From contig NZ_CP139089.1 of the NCBI RefSeq assembly GCF_038024855.1, positions 2,700,501-2,764,500 on the forward strand: DNA of 64,000 nt, in the 5' to 3' direction. The stretch is from Methylocella tundrae (lineage in GTDB: Bacteria; Pseudomonadota; Alphaproteobacteria; Rhizobiales; Beijerinckiaceae). The position numbers and the translations under genes are program-made. Numbering within the stretch: position 1 is the stretch's first letter; every line of letters begins with the position of its first letter. This document shows positions 1 to 10,213 of the stretch, in pieces. A model generated the notes under the pieces. It did not search any database. It was not told the origin of the DNA and saw nothing but the letters and a program-made list of their open reading frames with translations.

Positions 1-779
1 CCCTTGATTTCCAACGGCAACCCCGGAATGTCGACCGGCTCGCCTCTACCCGGTCGCGGCAGAGGATAGTCCGGCTTGCTGACCTCAGGCCGATTTCCGG
101 GCTGGACAGGTTCAGGCCTCGTCTCCGGCCGCAACGGTTCCGGATGCTTTGTCTCCTCGGACTCGCGTTCGAAACGCCGGGCGCGGGAGCCAAGCCATTC
201 GAGGAAACGGCCGATCGCCTTCAGCCTGCCCTTGCCGCGATAGGCCGCCGGCTCCGCTTCGGCCCCGCCGCCGCTCCAGCGGCCGTGGGCGTCGCGCGGC
301 TGATCGGGATTGTAAGCGGCCTTGACCAGCGGCGCTCCGGCCTCGGCGAAAAGACCCGGATCGACTCCTTGCGCCTTAAGCAGAATGTCCGGGCCGACCC
401 CGGCCTTGAGCATTTCTTCAGCGACGAAGAGGCGCAAGACAAGGTCGGGATCGTCGCAAGCCGGCGCGTCGGCGAAAATCAGATGAAGCTGCGCCAGCGC
501 CGCCTCGCCCTCGTTCCACAGCCCCGCAGCCCGGCGCAGTCTCGCCAGAAAAAGCGGATCGATCCCTTGTTCAAAGGCCGTCGACAGGATCGCCGCCGCG
601 CGCCGCTCGTCGACGACGAGACGGGGCCTGCCTCGCCCATCTTTCTCCATTCCCGCGAGGATGGTTGCAGGACCGAAAACGATACCCTCGCCCGTGATCT
701 CCATCTGAGGCGAGAGACGGCCGGGCCGCGTCCTCGCCCAAAACTCCCGCGAAATGTCGTCCGCCGCGTCCAACCACAT
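1..779 (-). CDS. Unrecognised protein, 3' end cut by window edge
   Basis: A leftward reading frame stays open for 259 codons from the ATG at 779 to the window edge. An in-frame ATG at 815 is an alternative start, and an in-frame stop lies just above it. The first 150 residues look globular and helical. Residues 156-168 read YNPDQPRDAHGRW, a linker motif that I recall from phage-head-like and large hypothetical proteins of Rhizobiales. Residues 208-259 are rich in Pro, Glu and Arg, suggesting a disordered tail. The frame has the GC bias of a real gene. I do not recognise the family and assign no function. Confidence 0.6.
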   Translation of the reverse strand, partial: MWLDAADDISREFWARTRPGRLSPQMEITGEGIVFGPATILAGMEKDGRGRPRLVVDERRAAAILSTAFEQGIDPLFLARLRRAAGLWNEGEAALAQLHLIFADAPACDDPDLVLRLFVAEEMLKAGVGPDILLKAQGVDPGLFAEAGAPLVKAAYNPDQPRDAHGRWSGGGAEAEPAAYRGKGRLKAIGRFLEWLGSRARRFERESEETKHPEPLRPETRPEPVQPGNRPEVSKPDYPLPRPGRGEPVDIPGLPLEIK

Positions 780-1052
780 GCTCCCCGTCCGAAGGCTGAG
801 ATTTGGCCGGAGCATAATCGCGAACGGCTTTTGCGCCTAAAACAGACAGTGAACAGATTTGGGCTGGGAAGAATGTGCGATGGCCGAAAAGCCTATTCCG
901 GCGCGGCCGTCCCTCGAGACGCCGCTACGCGGCTCCTGAGGACAAGGGAAAGGCTTTTGGGGAGAAGGGCGGGACGCGCGGCCGTCCTAACCTGTTCATC
1001 GCGCGCCTGTGCGAGGAGGCCCCGCGGCGGAACCTCGGCGCGGGCGCTCCCC

Positions 1053-3881
1053 TCACACCAGCGCGCCGTGGCAGTGCTTGAATTTCTTGCCTGAACCGCA
1101 GGGGCAGGGCTGATTGCGGCCGACCTTGCCGTAAGCGCCGTCGCCTTGCAGCGCCGCCTCCTGCTCTGGACGAACGAGGGTCGCCGTCGATCCGGCGTCC
1201 TCGGCCAGAAATGACGGCGCGGAGGGGTGCGTATAAGTCAGCGCGGCCGCGGCTTCCTCGAAGGCCGCGCTCGCCGTCGCGATCTGCGTCAGGCCGGCGG
1301 GCTGAAGCGGCTCGTTCGGCTGGGCCGGCTCGAAGGCGACCTCGACGCGGGAAAGCTGCGATGTCGTGAGCTCGCGCAGCTGCGCGATCAACTCGTCAAA
1401 GAGCTGGAAAGCCTCGGACTTATATTCGTTGAGCGGATCGCGCTGCGCCATGCCGCGCCAGCCCACCACCTGACGCAAATGATCGAGCGTGACAAGATGC
1501 TCGCGCCAGAGATGATCGAGCGCCTGCAGCACGATCTGCTTTTCGATATAGCGCATGACCTCGGCGCCGTTGCGCTCGACCCTTGCCGCATAGGCCTCGT
1601 CCGCCGCCTTTTGCAGCCGGTCGCGCATGTCCTCGTCGGTGATGCCCTCTTCCCGGGCCCAATCGGCGAGCGGCAGGTCGAGATTGAGCGCCGCTTTGAC
1701 CCCTTGCGACAGCGCTTCGATATCCCAGGTCTCGGGATAGGCGTCGTGCGGCGCGTATTTGGTGACGAGATCCTCGACAACGCCCTGGCGCATGTCGTCG
1801 ATCATCTCCTCGAGCGACTCCTTCGCCATCATCTCGCGGCGCTGCTCGAAGACGACCTTGCGCTGGTCGTTCATCACGTTGTCATATTTGAGAATGTTCT
1901 TGCGCATGTCGAAGTTGCGCGCCTCGACCTTTTGCTGCGCCTTCTCGAGCGCCTTGTTGATCCAGGGATGGACGATCGCCTCGTCTTCCTTGAGGCCGAG
2001 CTTGACCAGCATGTTTTCCATGCGGTCCGACCCGAAGATGCGCATCAGATCGTCTTTGAGCGATAAAAAGAATTTCGAGCGTCCGGGATCGCCCTGACGG
2101 CCGGCGCGCCCGCGCAGCTGATTGTCGATGCGGCGGCTCTCATGGCGCTCGGTGCCGATGATGTACAATCCGCCGGCGGCGATGGCCTTGTTCTTGAACT
2201 CTTCGACCTCGGCGCGGATCTCAGTTTCCTTGGCGTCGCGCTCCGGGCCGTCCGACAGATTGGCGCATTCCTGCGTGACGCGCATTTCGACGTTGCCGCC
2301 GAGTTTGATGTCGGTGCCGCGGCCGGCCATGTTGGTTGCGATGGTGATCGCGCCCGGAACGCCCGCCTCGGCGACGATATAGGCTTCCTGCTCGTGGAAG
2401 CGCGCGTTCAGCACGGCGAAAAGTTTCGAGGGCTTGTTCGATCGCGCCGCCGCGTAAAGCTTGCTCAGCGCCTGCGGCTCTTCGAAGTTGATCTGCTTAT
2501 AGCCCTGCTTTTTCATCGCCTCGGCGAGTTGTTCGGACTTTTCGATCGACGTCGTGCCGACCAGCATCGGCTGCAGCTTGGCGTTGGCGGCTTCGATCTC
2601 GCGCGTGATGGCGCGCAGCTTTTCCTCGGCCGAGCGATAGACCTCATCATCCTCGTCGACGCGCGCGACCGGCTGGTTGGTCGGGATGTCGACGACTTCG
2701 AGCTTATAGATCTCGGCGAACTCATCGGCTTCCGTCGTCGCCGTGCCGGTCATGCCGGCAAGCTTCGAATAGAGGCGGAAATAATTCTGGAAGGTGATCG
2801 AGGCGAGCGTCACATTCTCCGGCTGGACCTGAACATGCTCTTTGGCTTCGAGCGCCTGGTGCAGTCCTTCCGAATAGCGCCGGCCGGGCATCATGCGGCC
2901 GGTATATTCGTCGATGATGACGACTTCGTCATTGCGGACGATATAATCCTTGTCGCGCTGGAACAATTTGTGCGCGCGCAGCGCCTGATTGACGTGATGG
3001 ACAATCGTGACATTGACCGCCTCATAAAGCGACCCTTCAGTCAGAATGCCGGCCTCGGTCAGCAATTCTTCCATATGTTCATTGCCGCGCTCGGTGAGAT
3101 TGGTCGAGCGCTGCTTCTCGTCGACCTCGTAATCTTCCGGATCGAGGCGCGGCAGCACCTTGTCGATCGCGTTGTAAAGATCCGACTTGTCGTCGGACGG
3201 TCCCGATATGATCAAGGGCGTGCGCGCTTCGTCGATGAGAATGGAATCGACCTCGTCGACGATGGCGAAGGCGTGGCCGCGCTGGACCATCTGCCCAAGC
3301 TCATACTTCATATTATCGCGCAGATAATCGAAGCCGAACTCATTATTGGTGCCGTAAGTGATGTCGGCGGCATAAGATCTTCGGCGTTCATCATCATCGA
3401 CGCCATGCACGATGATGCCGGTGGAGAGGCCAAGGAAACGATAGATCTGCCCCATCCATTCGGCGTCGCGGCGGGCGAGATAATCATTGACCGTGACGAC
3501 ATGGACGCCCTTGCTGGCGAGCGCGTTCAGATAGGTCGCGAGCGTCGCGACGAGCGTTTTGCCCTCGCCCGTGCGCATCTCCGCGATGCCGCCCTCATGC
3601 AGCACCATGCCGCCGATCAGCTGGACGTCGAAATGGCGCTGTCCAAGAACGCGCCGCGCCGCCTCGCGCACGGTGGCGAAGGCCGGGACGAGAAGATCGT
3701 CGAGCGTCCGGCCGGCGGCCAGCTCCCCGCGAAAAGCGGTTGTCTTGGCGGCGAGCTCCGCGTCGGTCAGCTTTAGCCATTCGGGTTCGAGCGCGTTGAT
3801 CGCCGCGACTTTCGGCCGATAGCTCTTCAGTCGGCGATCGTTCGCCGATCCGAAAATCTTCTTCGCGAAGGAGCCCAGCAT
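1053..3881 (-). CDS. secA: Protein translocase ATPase SecA
   Basis: This 942-residue protein is the ATPase motor that pushes preproteins through the SecYEG channel. The Walker A segment GEGKT is at residues 105-109 and the DEVD Walker B box at 209-212. Both fall in the N-terminal DEAD domain, followed by the preprotein cross-linking and second nucleotide-binding domains. The C-terminus carries the zinc-binding motif [14 protein letters not shown], used for SecB and lipid contact. Length is normal for the family. I chose the ATG at 3881 because an AAGGG ribosome site lies about ten bases upstream; a TTG two codons earlier is less likely. The gene stands alone and diverges from the PPIase gene. 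Confidence 0.98.
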   Translation of the reverse strand: MLGSFAKKIFGSANDRRLKSYRPKVAAINALEPEWLKLTDAELAAKTTAFRGELAAGRTLDDLLVPAFATVREAARRVLGQRHFDVQLIGGMVLHEGGIAEMRTGEGKTLVATLATYLNALASKGVHVVTVNDYLARRDAEWMGQIYRFLGLSTGIIVHGVDDDERRRSYAADITYGTNNEFGFDYLRDNMKYELGQMVQRGHAFAIVDEVDSILIDEARTPLIISGPSDDKSDLYNAIDKVLPRLDPEDYEVDEKQRSTNLTERGNEHMEELLTEAGILTEGSLYEAVNVTIVHHVNQALRAHKLFQRDKDYIVRNDEVVIIDEYTGRMMPGRRYSEGLHQALEAKEHVQVQPENVTLASITFQNYFRLYSKLAGMTGTATTEADEFAEIYKLEVVDIPTNQPVARVDEDDEVYRSAEEKLRAITREIEAANAKLQPMLVGTTSIEKSEQLAEAMKKQGYKQINFEEPQALSKLYAAARSNKPSKLFAVLNARFHEQEAYIVAEAGVPGAITIATNMAGRGTDIKLGGNVEMRVTQECANLSDGPERDAKETEIRAEVEEFKNKAIAAGGLYIIGTERHESRRIDNQLRGRAGRQGDPGRSKFFLSLKDDLMRIFGSDRMENMLVKLGLKEDEAIVHPWINKALEKAQQKVEARNFDMRKNILKYDNVMNDQRKVVFEQRREMMAKESLEEMIDDMRQGVVEDLVTKYAPHDAYPETWDIEALSQGVKAALNLDLPLADWAREEGITDEDMRDRLQKAADEAYAARVERNGAEVMRYIEKQIVLQALDHLWREHLVTLDHLRQVVGWRGMAQRDPLNEYKSEAFQLFDELIAQLRELTTSQLSRVEVAFEPAQPNEPLQPAGLTQIATASAAFEEAAAALTYTHPSAPSFLAEDAGSTATLVRPEQEAALQGDGAYGKVGRNQPCPCGSGKKFKHCHGALV

Positions 3882-4470
3882 TATCAAAACACCCTTTCTT
3901 GGCCTTTAAGAAACATCCCCGGCGCCCGCCGGCCATGCTTCACATACATCGTCCGCCGCGTGCACTCGATGGCGACAGCTTGTTCCTAAAACCGATCTTC
4001 CTAAAACCCATGTCCGCCACCGGGGCCGGCTTTTTTTCCATGAGGCGGCTCTGGCGTTTTGCTCAGCTTATGGGTTTCCGCGAGGGCCTTCGCTCCCCAC
4101 GGACGGCGACAGATATAATGGCGATTAACACTTATAATTGAAGCTTCACGGAATTTCTTCGATAAACCGCTTGCCCGCGAACCGCGCCCCGACACTTACG
4201 CCCTTCGCCAGCAGAGGCGCCGCCTGGCTCGCGATACCGACGCAAAAAGCGCCGCCGCTTTTCGCCGCCGCGCGCCCGCCTCCACTCCAAACAACCTTCG
4301 CCGCGACGCGAAAATGCCTCTCGACGCACATTTCAGAGATAAGATTGCGGTGGCGCCTTGTCAAACCCGCCTGTCCATGCATCTTTCGCCGCCACGCGCA
4401 ACTCACGATCCGCCCGTGGCGGCGCGCCATGACGGTTTTTTGTATCTCGACCAGCTCGGAGCACAATTGC
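3882..4470. other. 589 bp divergent intergenic region
   Basis: This stretch separates the divergent secA and PPIase genes and must hold both promoters. Two TATAAT hexamers occur at 4114-4119 and 4133-4138 on the plus strand, but no convincing -35 partner was found. The open frames across it have no recognisable protein character. No RNA gene or repeat was seen. Confidence 0.5.
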
Positions 4471-5388
4471 ATGTTCAAGAAGACATCCTCGCGCGCCCTG
4501 GCCGCCGGCCTTGCATGCGCCCTGGCGATCGGCGGGCCGTCGCTGCTCGCCGCCGACGAAGTTCACGGGAAGGTGCTGGCGACGGTCAATGGCCAGCCGA
4601 TCACCGATGAGGATTTGAAGATTGCGACCGAGGATCTTGGCCCGAGCCTGCCGGCGCAGGTCACAGGCAAGGCGCGGGAGGCCTATCTCCTTGATTTCCT
4701 GATCGACGGCATGCTGGTGGCGCAGAAAGCGCAGGCCGAAAAGCTCGACAAGACGAAAGAGTTCGCCGACAAGCTCGCCTATTATCACGAAAAGCTGCTG
4801 ATGGAGACGCTGCTCGGGCAGGTCGCGAAGACCGCTTTGACGGACGAGGCGTTGAAGAAGACGTATGACGACGCCGCCAAGGCGCAAAAGCCCGAGACCG
4901 AGATTCATGCGCGCCACATATTGGTCGCGACGGACGACGACGCCAAAGCCGTGATCAAGCGCCTCAAGGCGGGCGAGGACTTCGCCAAAGTCGCCAAGGA
5001 AGTGTCGAAGGACAAGGGTTCCGACGGCGGCGATCTCGGCTGGTTCACCAAGGACAAGATGGTGCCGGAATTCGCCGAGGCCGCCTTCAAGCTGGAGCCT
5101 GGACAATTGTCCGAGCCGGTGAAGAGCCCGTTCGGATGGCATGTGATCGAGGTGGAAGGCAAGCGCGAGAAGCCTTTCCCAAGCTTCGACGAAGTCAAGG
5201 AGCAGGTCAGCCGCTACGTCGTGCAGAAAGCGCAGAGCGAACTCGTCGCCGAGCTGCGCAAAGGCGCGAAGATCGAGCGGACCGAAGCCGCGCCGACCGA
5301 TCCCGACGCCGCCAAACCCGATGGCGCGGCTGCGACGCCTGCGCCCGCTGCGCCGGCTCCGGCTGCGCCCTCTGAAAACAAGAAATAA
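4471..5388 (+). CDS. Parvulin-type peptidyl-prolyl isomerase (PpiC/SurA-like), exported
   Basis: The 305-residue protein begins with a signal peptide (residues 1 to about 28, MFKKTSSRAL then a hydrophobic stretch ending near LLAADE). It continues with a SurA-like helical region and a rotamase domain at about 143-232 containing HARHIL, GGDLGWF and PFGWHVIEV. The family catalyses prolyl cis-trans isomerisation and chaperones outer-membrane proteins in the periplasm. The last 40 residues are Ala/Pro-rich and probably disordered. A GGAG ribosome site nine bases before 4471 selects this ATG over a much longer upstream frame. Placement opposite secA fits an export-related role. Confidence 0.92.
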   Translation: MFKKTSSRALAAGLACALAIGGPSLLAADEVHGKVLATVNGQPITDEDLKIATEDLGPSLPAQVTGKAREAYLLDFLIDGMLVAQKAQAEKLDKTKEFADKLAYYHEKLLMETLLGQVAKTALTDEALKKTYDDAAKAQKPETEIHARHILVATDDDAKAVIKRLKAGEDFAKVAKEVSKDKGSDGGDLGWFTKDKMVPEFAEAAFKLEPGQLSEPVKSPFGWHVIEVEGKREKPFPSFDEVKEQVSRYVVQKAQSELVAELRKGAKIERTEAAPTDPDAAKPDGAAATPAPAAPAPAAPSENKK

Positions 5389-5442
5389 ACGCAACTATAC
5401 TGCGCACAAATTCATTGCGCGCTCTTTATTTGCGATTTCAGG

Positions 5443-5472
5443 AGAAGCGCCGTCCCGGACGTCGGCGCTTCT
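5443..5472 (+). terminator. Hairpin terminator after the PPIase gene
   Basis: AGAAGCGCCG at 5443-5452 pairs perfectly with CGGCGCTTCT at 5463-5472 around a ten-base loop, about 55 bases after the PPIase stop. The downstream T-run is weak (TTCTCC), so efficiency is uncertain. It lies between two independent rightward genes. Confidence 0.5.
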
Positions 5473-5559
5473 TCTCCCGCGCCGGCAGGATTGACTGATC
5501 TTGCCGCATCAATCCGGCCCCCCCGATCCGGCGGGTCGCATCATCTCGAGGTTGACCCC

Positions 5560-6798
5560 ATGGCCGCCGTCTCGCCGCTCGCGCCGACATCCTACCCGGA
5601 CTTGCCGGAAATCGGCGGCGTTCGCTTCGCCGCGGGCGCCGCAGGCATTCGCTATAAGGGCCGCACCGACGTAATGCTGGCCCTGTTCGACAAAGGCACG
5701 GAAGTCGCCGGCGTCTTTACGAAATCGAAATGTCCGTCCGCGCCGGTCGACTGGTGCAGGGCCCGCCTGTCCGGCGGCAAGGCGCGGGCCCTCGTCGTCA
5801 ATTCCGGCAACGCCAACGCCTTTACGGGCAAGCTCGGCGCGCAGGCGACGAAGCAGACCGCTGCGATCGCGGCGAAAGCCACGGGCGCGCCGCAGGGCGA
5901 AATCTTTCTTGCCTCGACCGGCGTCATCGGCGAGCCGCTCGACGCCGCCAAATTCGACGGGGTGCTGGCGAAGCTCGCGAGCAAAGCAAAGCCAAGCGAC
6001 ATGTTCGAGGCCGCCAAGGCGATCATGACCACGGACACCTATCCCAAGGTAGCAACCGCTAAGGTTGAGCTTGACGGAGTGGCGGTCACACTGTCCGGCA
6101 TGGCGAAGGGCGCCGGCATGATCGCCCCGGACATGGCGACGATGCTCTCATTTATCTTTACCGACGCGCCGATCGCAGCGGGGGCGCTGCAGGCCATGCT
6201 CTCCAAAAGCGTGCAAGGCTCGTTCAACGCCATCACGGTGGATAGCGACACCTCGACTTCGGACACTTTGCTGCTGTTCGCCACCGGAGCCGCGGCGCAG
6301 CGCGGCGCGCCAAAAATCACCGCCGCCAATGACCGGCGTCTTGCGCCCTTCAAGGCGGCGCTGGACGCCCTGCTGCTTGATCTCGCGCATCAGGTGGTCA
6401 AGGACGGCGAGGGCGCGCGCAAATTCGTCGAGATCACGGTCACAGGCGCGGCCTCCGCGGCCGCTGCGAAGCGCATCGCTCTGTCGATCGCCAATTCGCC
6501 GCTGGTCAAGACGGCGATCGCCGGCGAGGACGCCAATTGGGGCCGCATCGTCGCCGCCGTCGGCAAGGCGGGCGAAAAGGCCGAGCGCGACAGGCTGGCG
6601 ATCTGGTTCGGCGAAATTCGCGTTGCGAACAAGGGCCAGCGCGACCCGGCCTATGACGAGGCGGAGGTTTCAAAGCTTATGCGCGAGCCGAAGATCGATA
6701 TTTATGTCGAGATCGGCGTCGGCCAAGGCAAAGCGACGGTCTGGACCTGCGACCTCACCAAGGAATATGTCGAGATCAACGGCGACTATCGCTCGTGA
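5560..6798 (+). CDS. argJ: Bifunctional ornithine acetyltransferase / N-acetylglutamate synthase ArgJ
   Basis: ArgJ moves the acetyl group from N-acetylornithine to glutamate, making the arginine pathway cyclic. The 412-residue product carries the self-cleavage motif [14 protein letters not shown], with the nucleophilic Thr at residue 194 expected to become the N-terminus of the beta chain. Further conserved segments are [10 protein letters not shown] near residue 81 and ANWGRI in the beta chain. I start at the ATG at 5560 ([10 protein letters not shown]), preceded by a GAGG site; an in-frame upstream start at 5491 would add 23 uncharacteristic residues. The stop lies about ten bases before the mutT GTG, so the two genes form an operon. 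Confidence 0.96.
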   Translation: MAAVSPLAPTSYPDLPEIGGVRFAAGAAGIRYKGRTDVMLALFDKGTEVAGVFTKSKCPSAPVDWCRARLSGGKARALVVNSGNANAFTGKLGAQATKQTAAIAAKATGAPQGEIFLASTGVIGEPLDAAKFDGVLAKLASKAKPSDMFEAAKAIMTTDTYPKVATAKVELDGVAVTLSGMAKGAGMIAPDMATMLSFIFTDAPIAAGALQAMLSKSVQGSFNAITVDSDTSTSDTLLLFATGAAAQRGAPKITAANDRRLAPFKAALDALLLDLAHQVVKDGEGARKFVEITVTGAASAAAAKRIALSIANSPLVKTAIAGEDANWGRIVAAVGKAGEKAERDRLAIWFGEIRVANKGQRDPAYDEAEVSKLMREPKIDIYVEIGVGQGKATVWTCDLTKEYVEINGDYRS

Positions 6799-6808
6799 GC
6801 CGGCGCCT

Positions 6809-7213
6809 GTGAGGCTGCTGCTCGTCGTCGCCTGCGCTCTGATCGACGCCGACGCGCGGGTTTTGATCGCGCAGCGTCCCGAAGGCAAGGCGCTGGCCGG
6901 GCTTTGGGAATTTCCCGGCGGCAAAGTCGACCCCGGCGAGCGCCCCGAGCAGGCGCTGATCCGCGAATTGCACGAAGAACTGGGCATTGCGGTGAAAGAG
7001 CCCTGCCTTGCGCCGCTGACTTTCGCGAGCTTCGCCTACGCTGAGTTTCATCTGTTGATGCCGCTTTTTATCTGCCGGCGCTGGGAGGGTTTGGTCGGCG
7101 CGCGGGAGGGTCAGGCGCTGAAATGGGTTTTTCCGAAGGATCTGCGGTCCTATCCCATGCCGCCCGCCGACGCGCCGCTGATCCCCGCGCTAATCGACCT
7201 TTTGGGCGCGTGA
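6809..7213 (+). CDS. mutT: Nudix hydrolase MutT (8-oxo-dGTP diphosphatase)
   Basis: This 134-residue Nudix hydrolase is predicted to remove oxidised dGTP from the nucleotide pool. The Nudix box matches perfectly from G38 to I60: E44 lies at the right spacing, then R52-E53-L54 and E56-E57. Length is typical of MutT. The GTG start at 6809 lies directly behind the argJ stop, and argJ-mutT adjacency is common in alphaproteobacteria. Substrate is assigned by family, not by any residue unique to 8-oxo-dGTP enzymes. Confidence 0.9.
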   Translation: MRLLLVVACALIDADARVLIAQRPEGKALAGLWEFPGGKVDPGERPEQALIRELHEELGIAVKEPCLAPLTFASFAYAEFHLLMPLFICRRWEGLVGAREGQALKWVFPKDLRSYPMPPADAPLIPALIDLLGA

Positions 7214-7320
7214 GCGGCTACAGGGATTAAGCGCGCCTGTTATGATTGGCGATGGTCGCCTCACATGATAGAAAACAGGCTTGGATCGCAATCAGGAAAA
7301 CGTCGGGTTCGGAGGCTCCA

Positions 7321-7530
7321 ATGTACCGAAATTCGAAAGCTGGCTCCGGTTTCTACGCCAGTTTCTGGCGCGCCCTGGCGCAAATGGGGACTTTAGGCCA
7401 AGGCAAGGCCGAATTGCCAAAGCGATCCAAATCCATCGCAGCCGCGCTTGGTGAAGATTGGAAGACTGTGCGAAGCGATCTGCGACGCGCGGAAAAGGCC
7501 TACGCTGAGAAAATGCGTCGTGCCGGATAA
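7321..7530 (+). CDS. Small basic protein of unknown function
   Basis: A 69-residue Lys/Arg-rich protein whose start at 7321 is fixed by an excellent GGAGG five bases upstream. The C-terminal half contains a helix of charged residues resembling a DNA- or partner-binding segment (LRRAEKAYAEKMRR). Its end overlaps the GTG start of the following DUF2335 gene by 11 bases, which suggests translational coupling. I do not recognise the family. A two-gene unit with a DUF2335 membrane protein is the only functional clue. Confidence 0.6.
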   Translation: MYRNSKAGSGFYASFWRALAQMGTLGQGKAELPKRSKSIAAALGEDWKTVRSDLRRAEKAYAEKMRRAG

Positions 7531-7948
7531 TACGCCCGCGAATACGAAGGATCACGACGAGAACCAGGGCGAAAAAGGCCATATTCTGACGATCGAGGAG
7601 CTCGGCTGGGCCGGGCCGATTCCCTCCCCACGCACTTTGCAACAATTCGACGACATTCTTCCGGGCTCCGCAGAGCGCATCTTTGCTCAGTTCGAGGCGG
7701 AGGCGGCGCATCGTCGACGCTGCGAGGCGGAAGAATTGCGGTTTCGCGAACGTGAATCCCATGTCGGGCAATTTCTCGCGGGGATTTTCGCAGTCGGCGC
7801 GTTCGGCGTCACCGCGTTCGCTCTTCACGTCGGAGCCTATAGCGTCGCTGGCCTCGTCGGAACGACAACGGTGCTGACTGGCGTGGCCGCTTTCCTCAAT
7901 CGCAAGAATCCCCGCGTTTCGTCCATCGATTCAGATGATGAGGGATAA
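7520..7948 (+). CDS. DUF2335 family membrane protein
   Basis: The 142-residue product carries the DUF2335 signature around residues 30-54 (WAGPIPSPRTLQQFDDILPG, then SAERI). A charged helix rich in Glu and Arg follows, then two adjacent membrane segments near the C-terminus (from QFLAGIFAVGAFG). DUF2335 proteins are predicted inner-membrane proteins of unknown role, often found in accessory DNA. The GTG at 7520 is chosen because it overlaps the end of the small upstream gene and removes an unconserved leader. The region lies between housekeeping genes mutT and ftsE and may be a recent insertion. Confidence 0.75.
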   Translation: MPDNTPANTKDHDENQGEKGHILTIEELGWAGPIPSPRTLQQFDDILPGSAERIFAQFEAEAAHRRRCEAEELRFRERESHVGQFLAGIFAVGAFGVTAFALHVGAYSVAGLVGTTTVLTGVAAFLNRKNPRVSSIDSDDEG

Positions 7949-7992
7949 GCTTCGGCCGCCGGCAGCAGCCCAGCAGCGGGAGGAGTCTCGAT

Positions 7993-8655
7993 TTGGTGCA
8001 TTTTGAAAACGTCGGCCTGCGCTATGGCATGGGCGCTGAAATCCTCAAGGACATCAGCTTTTCCATCGAGCCGCAGTCCTTCCAGTTTCTGACCGGCCCG
8101 TCCGGCGCCGGCAAGACGACGCTTTTGCGTCTCATTCTCCTGTCCCTGCGGCCGACGCGCGGCCTGATCCGGCTTTTTGGCCGCGACGCTTTGAGCTTGG
8201 ATAAAAACGCCATCACGGACCTGCGGCGGCGGATCGGCGTCGTGTTTCAGGATTTTCGCCTGCTCGATCACCTCACCACCTATGAAAATGTCGCCCTCCC
8301 CCTGCGCGTTCGCGGCATGGACGAGGCGAGCTATCGCGCCGAAGTGACCGAGCTTTTGCATTGGGTCGGCCTCGGCGAGCGCATGAACATTCTGCCGCCC
8401 GTGCTCTCCGGCGGCGAGAAGCAGCGCGCCGTCATTGCGCGGGCTCTCATCGTGCGCCCGCAACTCCTGCTCGCCGACGAGCCGACCGGCAATGTCGATC
8501 CAAGCCTTGCGCGAAGGCTTCTGCGGCTGTTCACAGAGCTGCATAAGTCGGGCACGTCGGTCGTCATCGCGACGCATGATCTCGCCCTGATGGACCAGTT
8601 CGACGGCGCGCGCCGTCTCGTTCTCGGCGACGGGCGGCTGCATATTTTCGACTGA
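7993..8655 (+). CDS. ftsE: Cell-division ABC ATPase FtsE
   Basis: FtsE is the cytoplasmic ATPase partner of FtsX; together they control peptidoglycan hydrolases at the division site. The 220-residue product shows Walker A GPSGAGKTT at 35-43, the Q-loop FQDFRL, the ABC signature LSGGEKQR at 138-145 and Walker B LLLADEPTGN at about 158-167. The GGGAGGAG ribosome site ends at 7985 and serves either the TTG at 7993 or the GTG three bases on. ftsX follows 43 bases later in the same direction, as in other bacteria. Confidence 0.95.
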   Translation: MVHFENVGLRYGMGAEILKDISFSIEPQSFQFLTGPSGAGKTTLLRLILLSLRPTRGLIRLFGRDALSLDKNAITDLRRRIGVVFQDFRLLDHLTTYENVALPLRVRGMDEASYRAEVTELLHWVGLGERMNILPPVLSGGEKQRAVIARALIVRPQLLLADEPTGNVDPSLARRLLRLFTELHKSGTSVVIATHDLALMDQFDGARRLVLGDGRLHIFD

Positions 8656-8698
8656 ACCGCCGTCCGGGCGCGGCGGCGCGAAAAAACAAGGGCCAGGG

Positions 8699-9679
8699 AT
8701 GGGCATGTTTTCAGAGGCTTTGCGGCGCACGCAATCGGCGGCGGCGGCGCTGAACGAGCGGCGCGAAGCGGTGCGCGACATGCGGCGCGAAAAGGCGCTC
8801 GTGCCGGCTTCCTCCATCGCCGGGCGGGCGCTCGTCACCGTCATCGCCATCATGACCTTTCTCGCGGCGCTGACCTCCGGCGCCGCCATCCTCATCGCCG
8901 ACGCCTCATCGGCCTGGCAGAGCCAGGTGGCGCGCGAAATGACGATCCAGATCCGCCCGACGGTCGGACGCGACATCGAGGCGGACGCCGAAAAAGCCGC
9001 CGGGATCGCGCGCAAGGCGCCGGGCGTCGCGGCCGTCCGGCCCTACACCAAGGCGGAATCGGAGGCGCTGCTGCAACCCTGGCTGGGCGGCAATCTCGAT
9101 CTTTCGGAACTGCCGGTGCCGAGGCTCGTCGTCATCAGCCTCGAGCCGGGAGCGAGCCTCAACGTCACGGCCCTGGGCAGAGCCTTGAGCGAGGCTGTTC
9201 CCGGCTCGAGCCTCGACGATCACCAGCATTGGCTGGAGCGTCTCGCCGTGATGGCGAAAACCGTCGTCGTCGTGGCGGCGCTGATTTTCGCGCTGGTGCT
9301 CGTCGCGATGATACTGGCGGTGGCTTTCGCGACGCGGGGCGCCATGGCGGGCAATCGCGAAATCATCGAGGTGCTGCATTTCGTCGGCGCCGCCGACGAC
9401 TATATTTCACGCCAGTTCCAGCGCCATTTCTTTCAGCTTGGACTGCGCGGCGGGGCAATCGGCGGCGGCGCCGCGATCCTTGCCTTTTATGTCGCCTCGA
9501 CGCTCGCCGCCTGGACCCGCGCGACGCCGGGCGGCGATCAGGTCGAAGCCATGTTCGGCAGTTTTTCGCTGGGGCGAAACGTCTATGTTGCGATCCTCGC
9601 GATCACGGCGGGGATAGCGATCGTCACCGGGCTCGTCTCGCGGATCATCGTTTTCCGCCACCTGCGGGATTTAAGCTGA
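8699..9679 (+). CDS. ftsX: Cell-division permease FtsX
   Basis: The 326-residue inner-membrane protein has a basic cytoplasmic N-terminus, a first membrane helix at about 43-66, a periplasmic domain to about 185 and three further helices at about 187-212, 245-268 and 295-318. This is the FtsX topology. It couples FtsE ATPase activity to cell-wall hydrolase activation. An ATG two codons downstream (8705) has slightly better ribosome-site spacing and could be the true start. It closes the ftsEX operon and converges on the VOC gene to its right. Confidence 0.93.
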   Translation: MGMFSEALRRTQSAAAALNERREAVRDMRREKALVPASSIAGRALVTVIAIMTFLAALTSGAAILIADASSAWQSQVAREMTIQIRPTVGRDIEADAEKAAGIARKAPGVAAVRPYTKAESEALLQPWLGGNLDLSELPVPRLVVISLEPGASLNVTALGRALSEAVPGSSLDDHQHWLERLAVMAKTVVVVAALIFALVLVAMILAVAFATRGAMAGNREIIEVLHFVGAADDYISRQFQRHFFQLGLRGGAIGGGAAILAFYVASTLAAWTRATPGGDQVEAMFGSFSLGRNVYVAILAITAGIAIVTGLVSRIIVFRHLRDLS

Positions 9680-9708
9680 CCCACTCCCGTGAACGATGTC
9701 TTGAAGCC

Positions 9709-10191
9709 CTAACCACCGTCATAAGCCGCCTCAAGCGCCCTGATATCCAGCTTGCTCATTTTGAGCATGGCCTCCATCGCCCGTTTGGCGCCCGCCGCAT
9801 CCGCGCCGCCGATGAACTCGGGCAGACGCGAGGGGACAAGCTGCCAGGACAGGCCATAGCGGTCTTTCAGCCAGCCGCAGCGGCCATATTCGCCGCCTGC
9901 GCCAAGCTTCTCCCACAACTCGTCAACCTCGGCCTCGCTTTGGCAATCGACCGATAGCGAGATCGCCTCGCTGAATTTGAAATGCGGGCCGCCGTTGAGG
10001 GCGAGAAACTGAACGCCCGCGAGCTCAAAGCTCATGGTCAGGACCGAGCCCGGCTTTCCAGGTCCGGCCTCGCCATAGCGCGAGACTTGAAGAATGCGCG
10101 AACCGGGGAACAGCGAGATGTAGAAATTCACCGCCTCCTCGGCCTCATGGTCGAACCAGAGGAATGTGCGGATTTTCTGCACGGCAGTCAT
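9709..10191 (-). CDS. VOC-superfamily protein (PhnB / 3-dmu-9_3-mt type)
   Basis: A 160-residue protein of the vicinal-oxygen-chelate superfamily. It shows the pattern typical of PhnB-like proteins: IRTFLWFDHEAEEAVNFY at the start, VLTMSFELAGVQFLALNGG in the middle, a Cys-containing strand and YGLSWQLVPSRL near residue 115. The exact reaction of these single-domain proteins is usually unknown. It is the last gene of a leftward operon led by an ArsR-type repressor, together with a second VOC gene and two SRPBCC genes. Confidence 0.85.
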   Translation of the reverse strand: MTAVQKIRTFLWFDHEAEEAVNFYISLFPGSRILQVSRYGEAGPGKPGSVLTMSFELAGVQFLALNGGPHFKFSEAISLSVDCQSEAEVDELWEKLGAGGEYGRCGWLKDRYGLSWQLVPSRLPEFIGGADAAGAKRAMEAMLKMSKLDIRALEAAYDGG

Positions 10192-10213
10192 GCGTATGCT
10201 CCCCTCGCGGCGC

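Noticed and set aside
2142..3776. 544-codon open frame opposite secA
   Set aside because: Mirror frame of a highly conserved GC-rich gene; its translation has no domain character.
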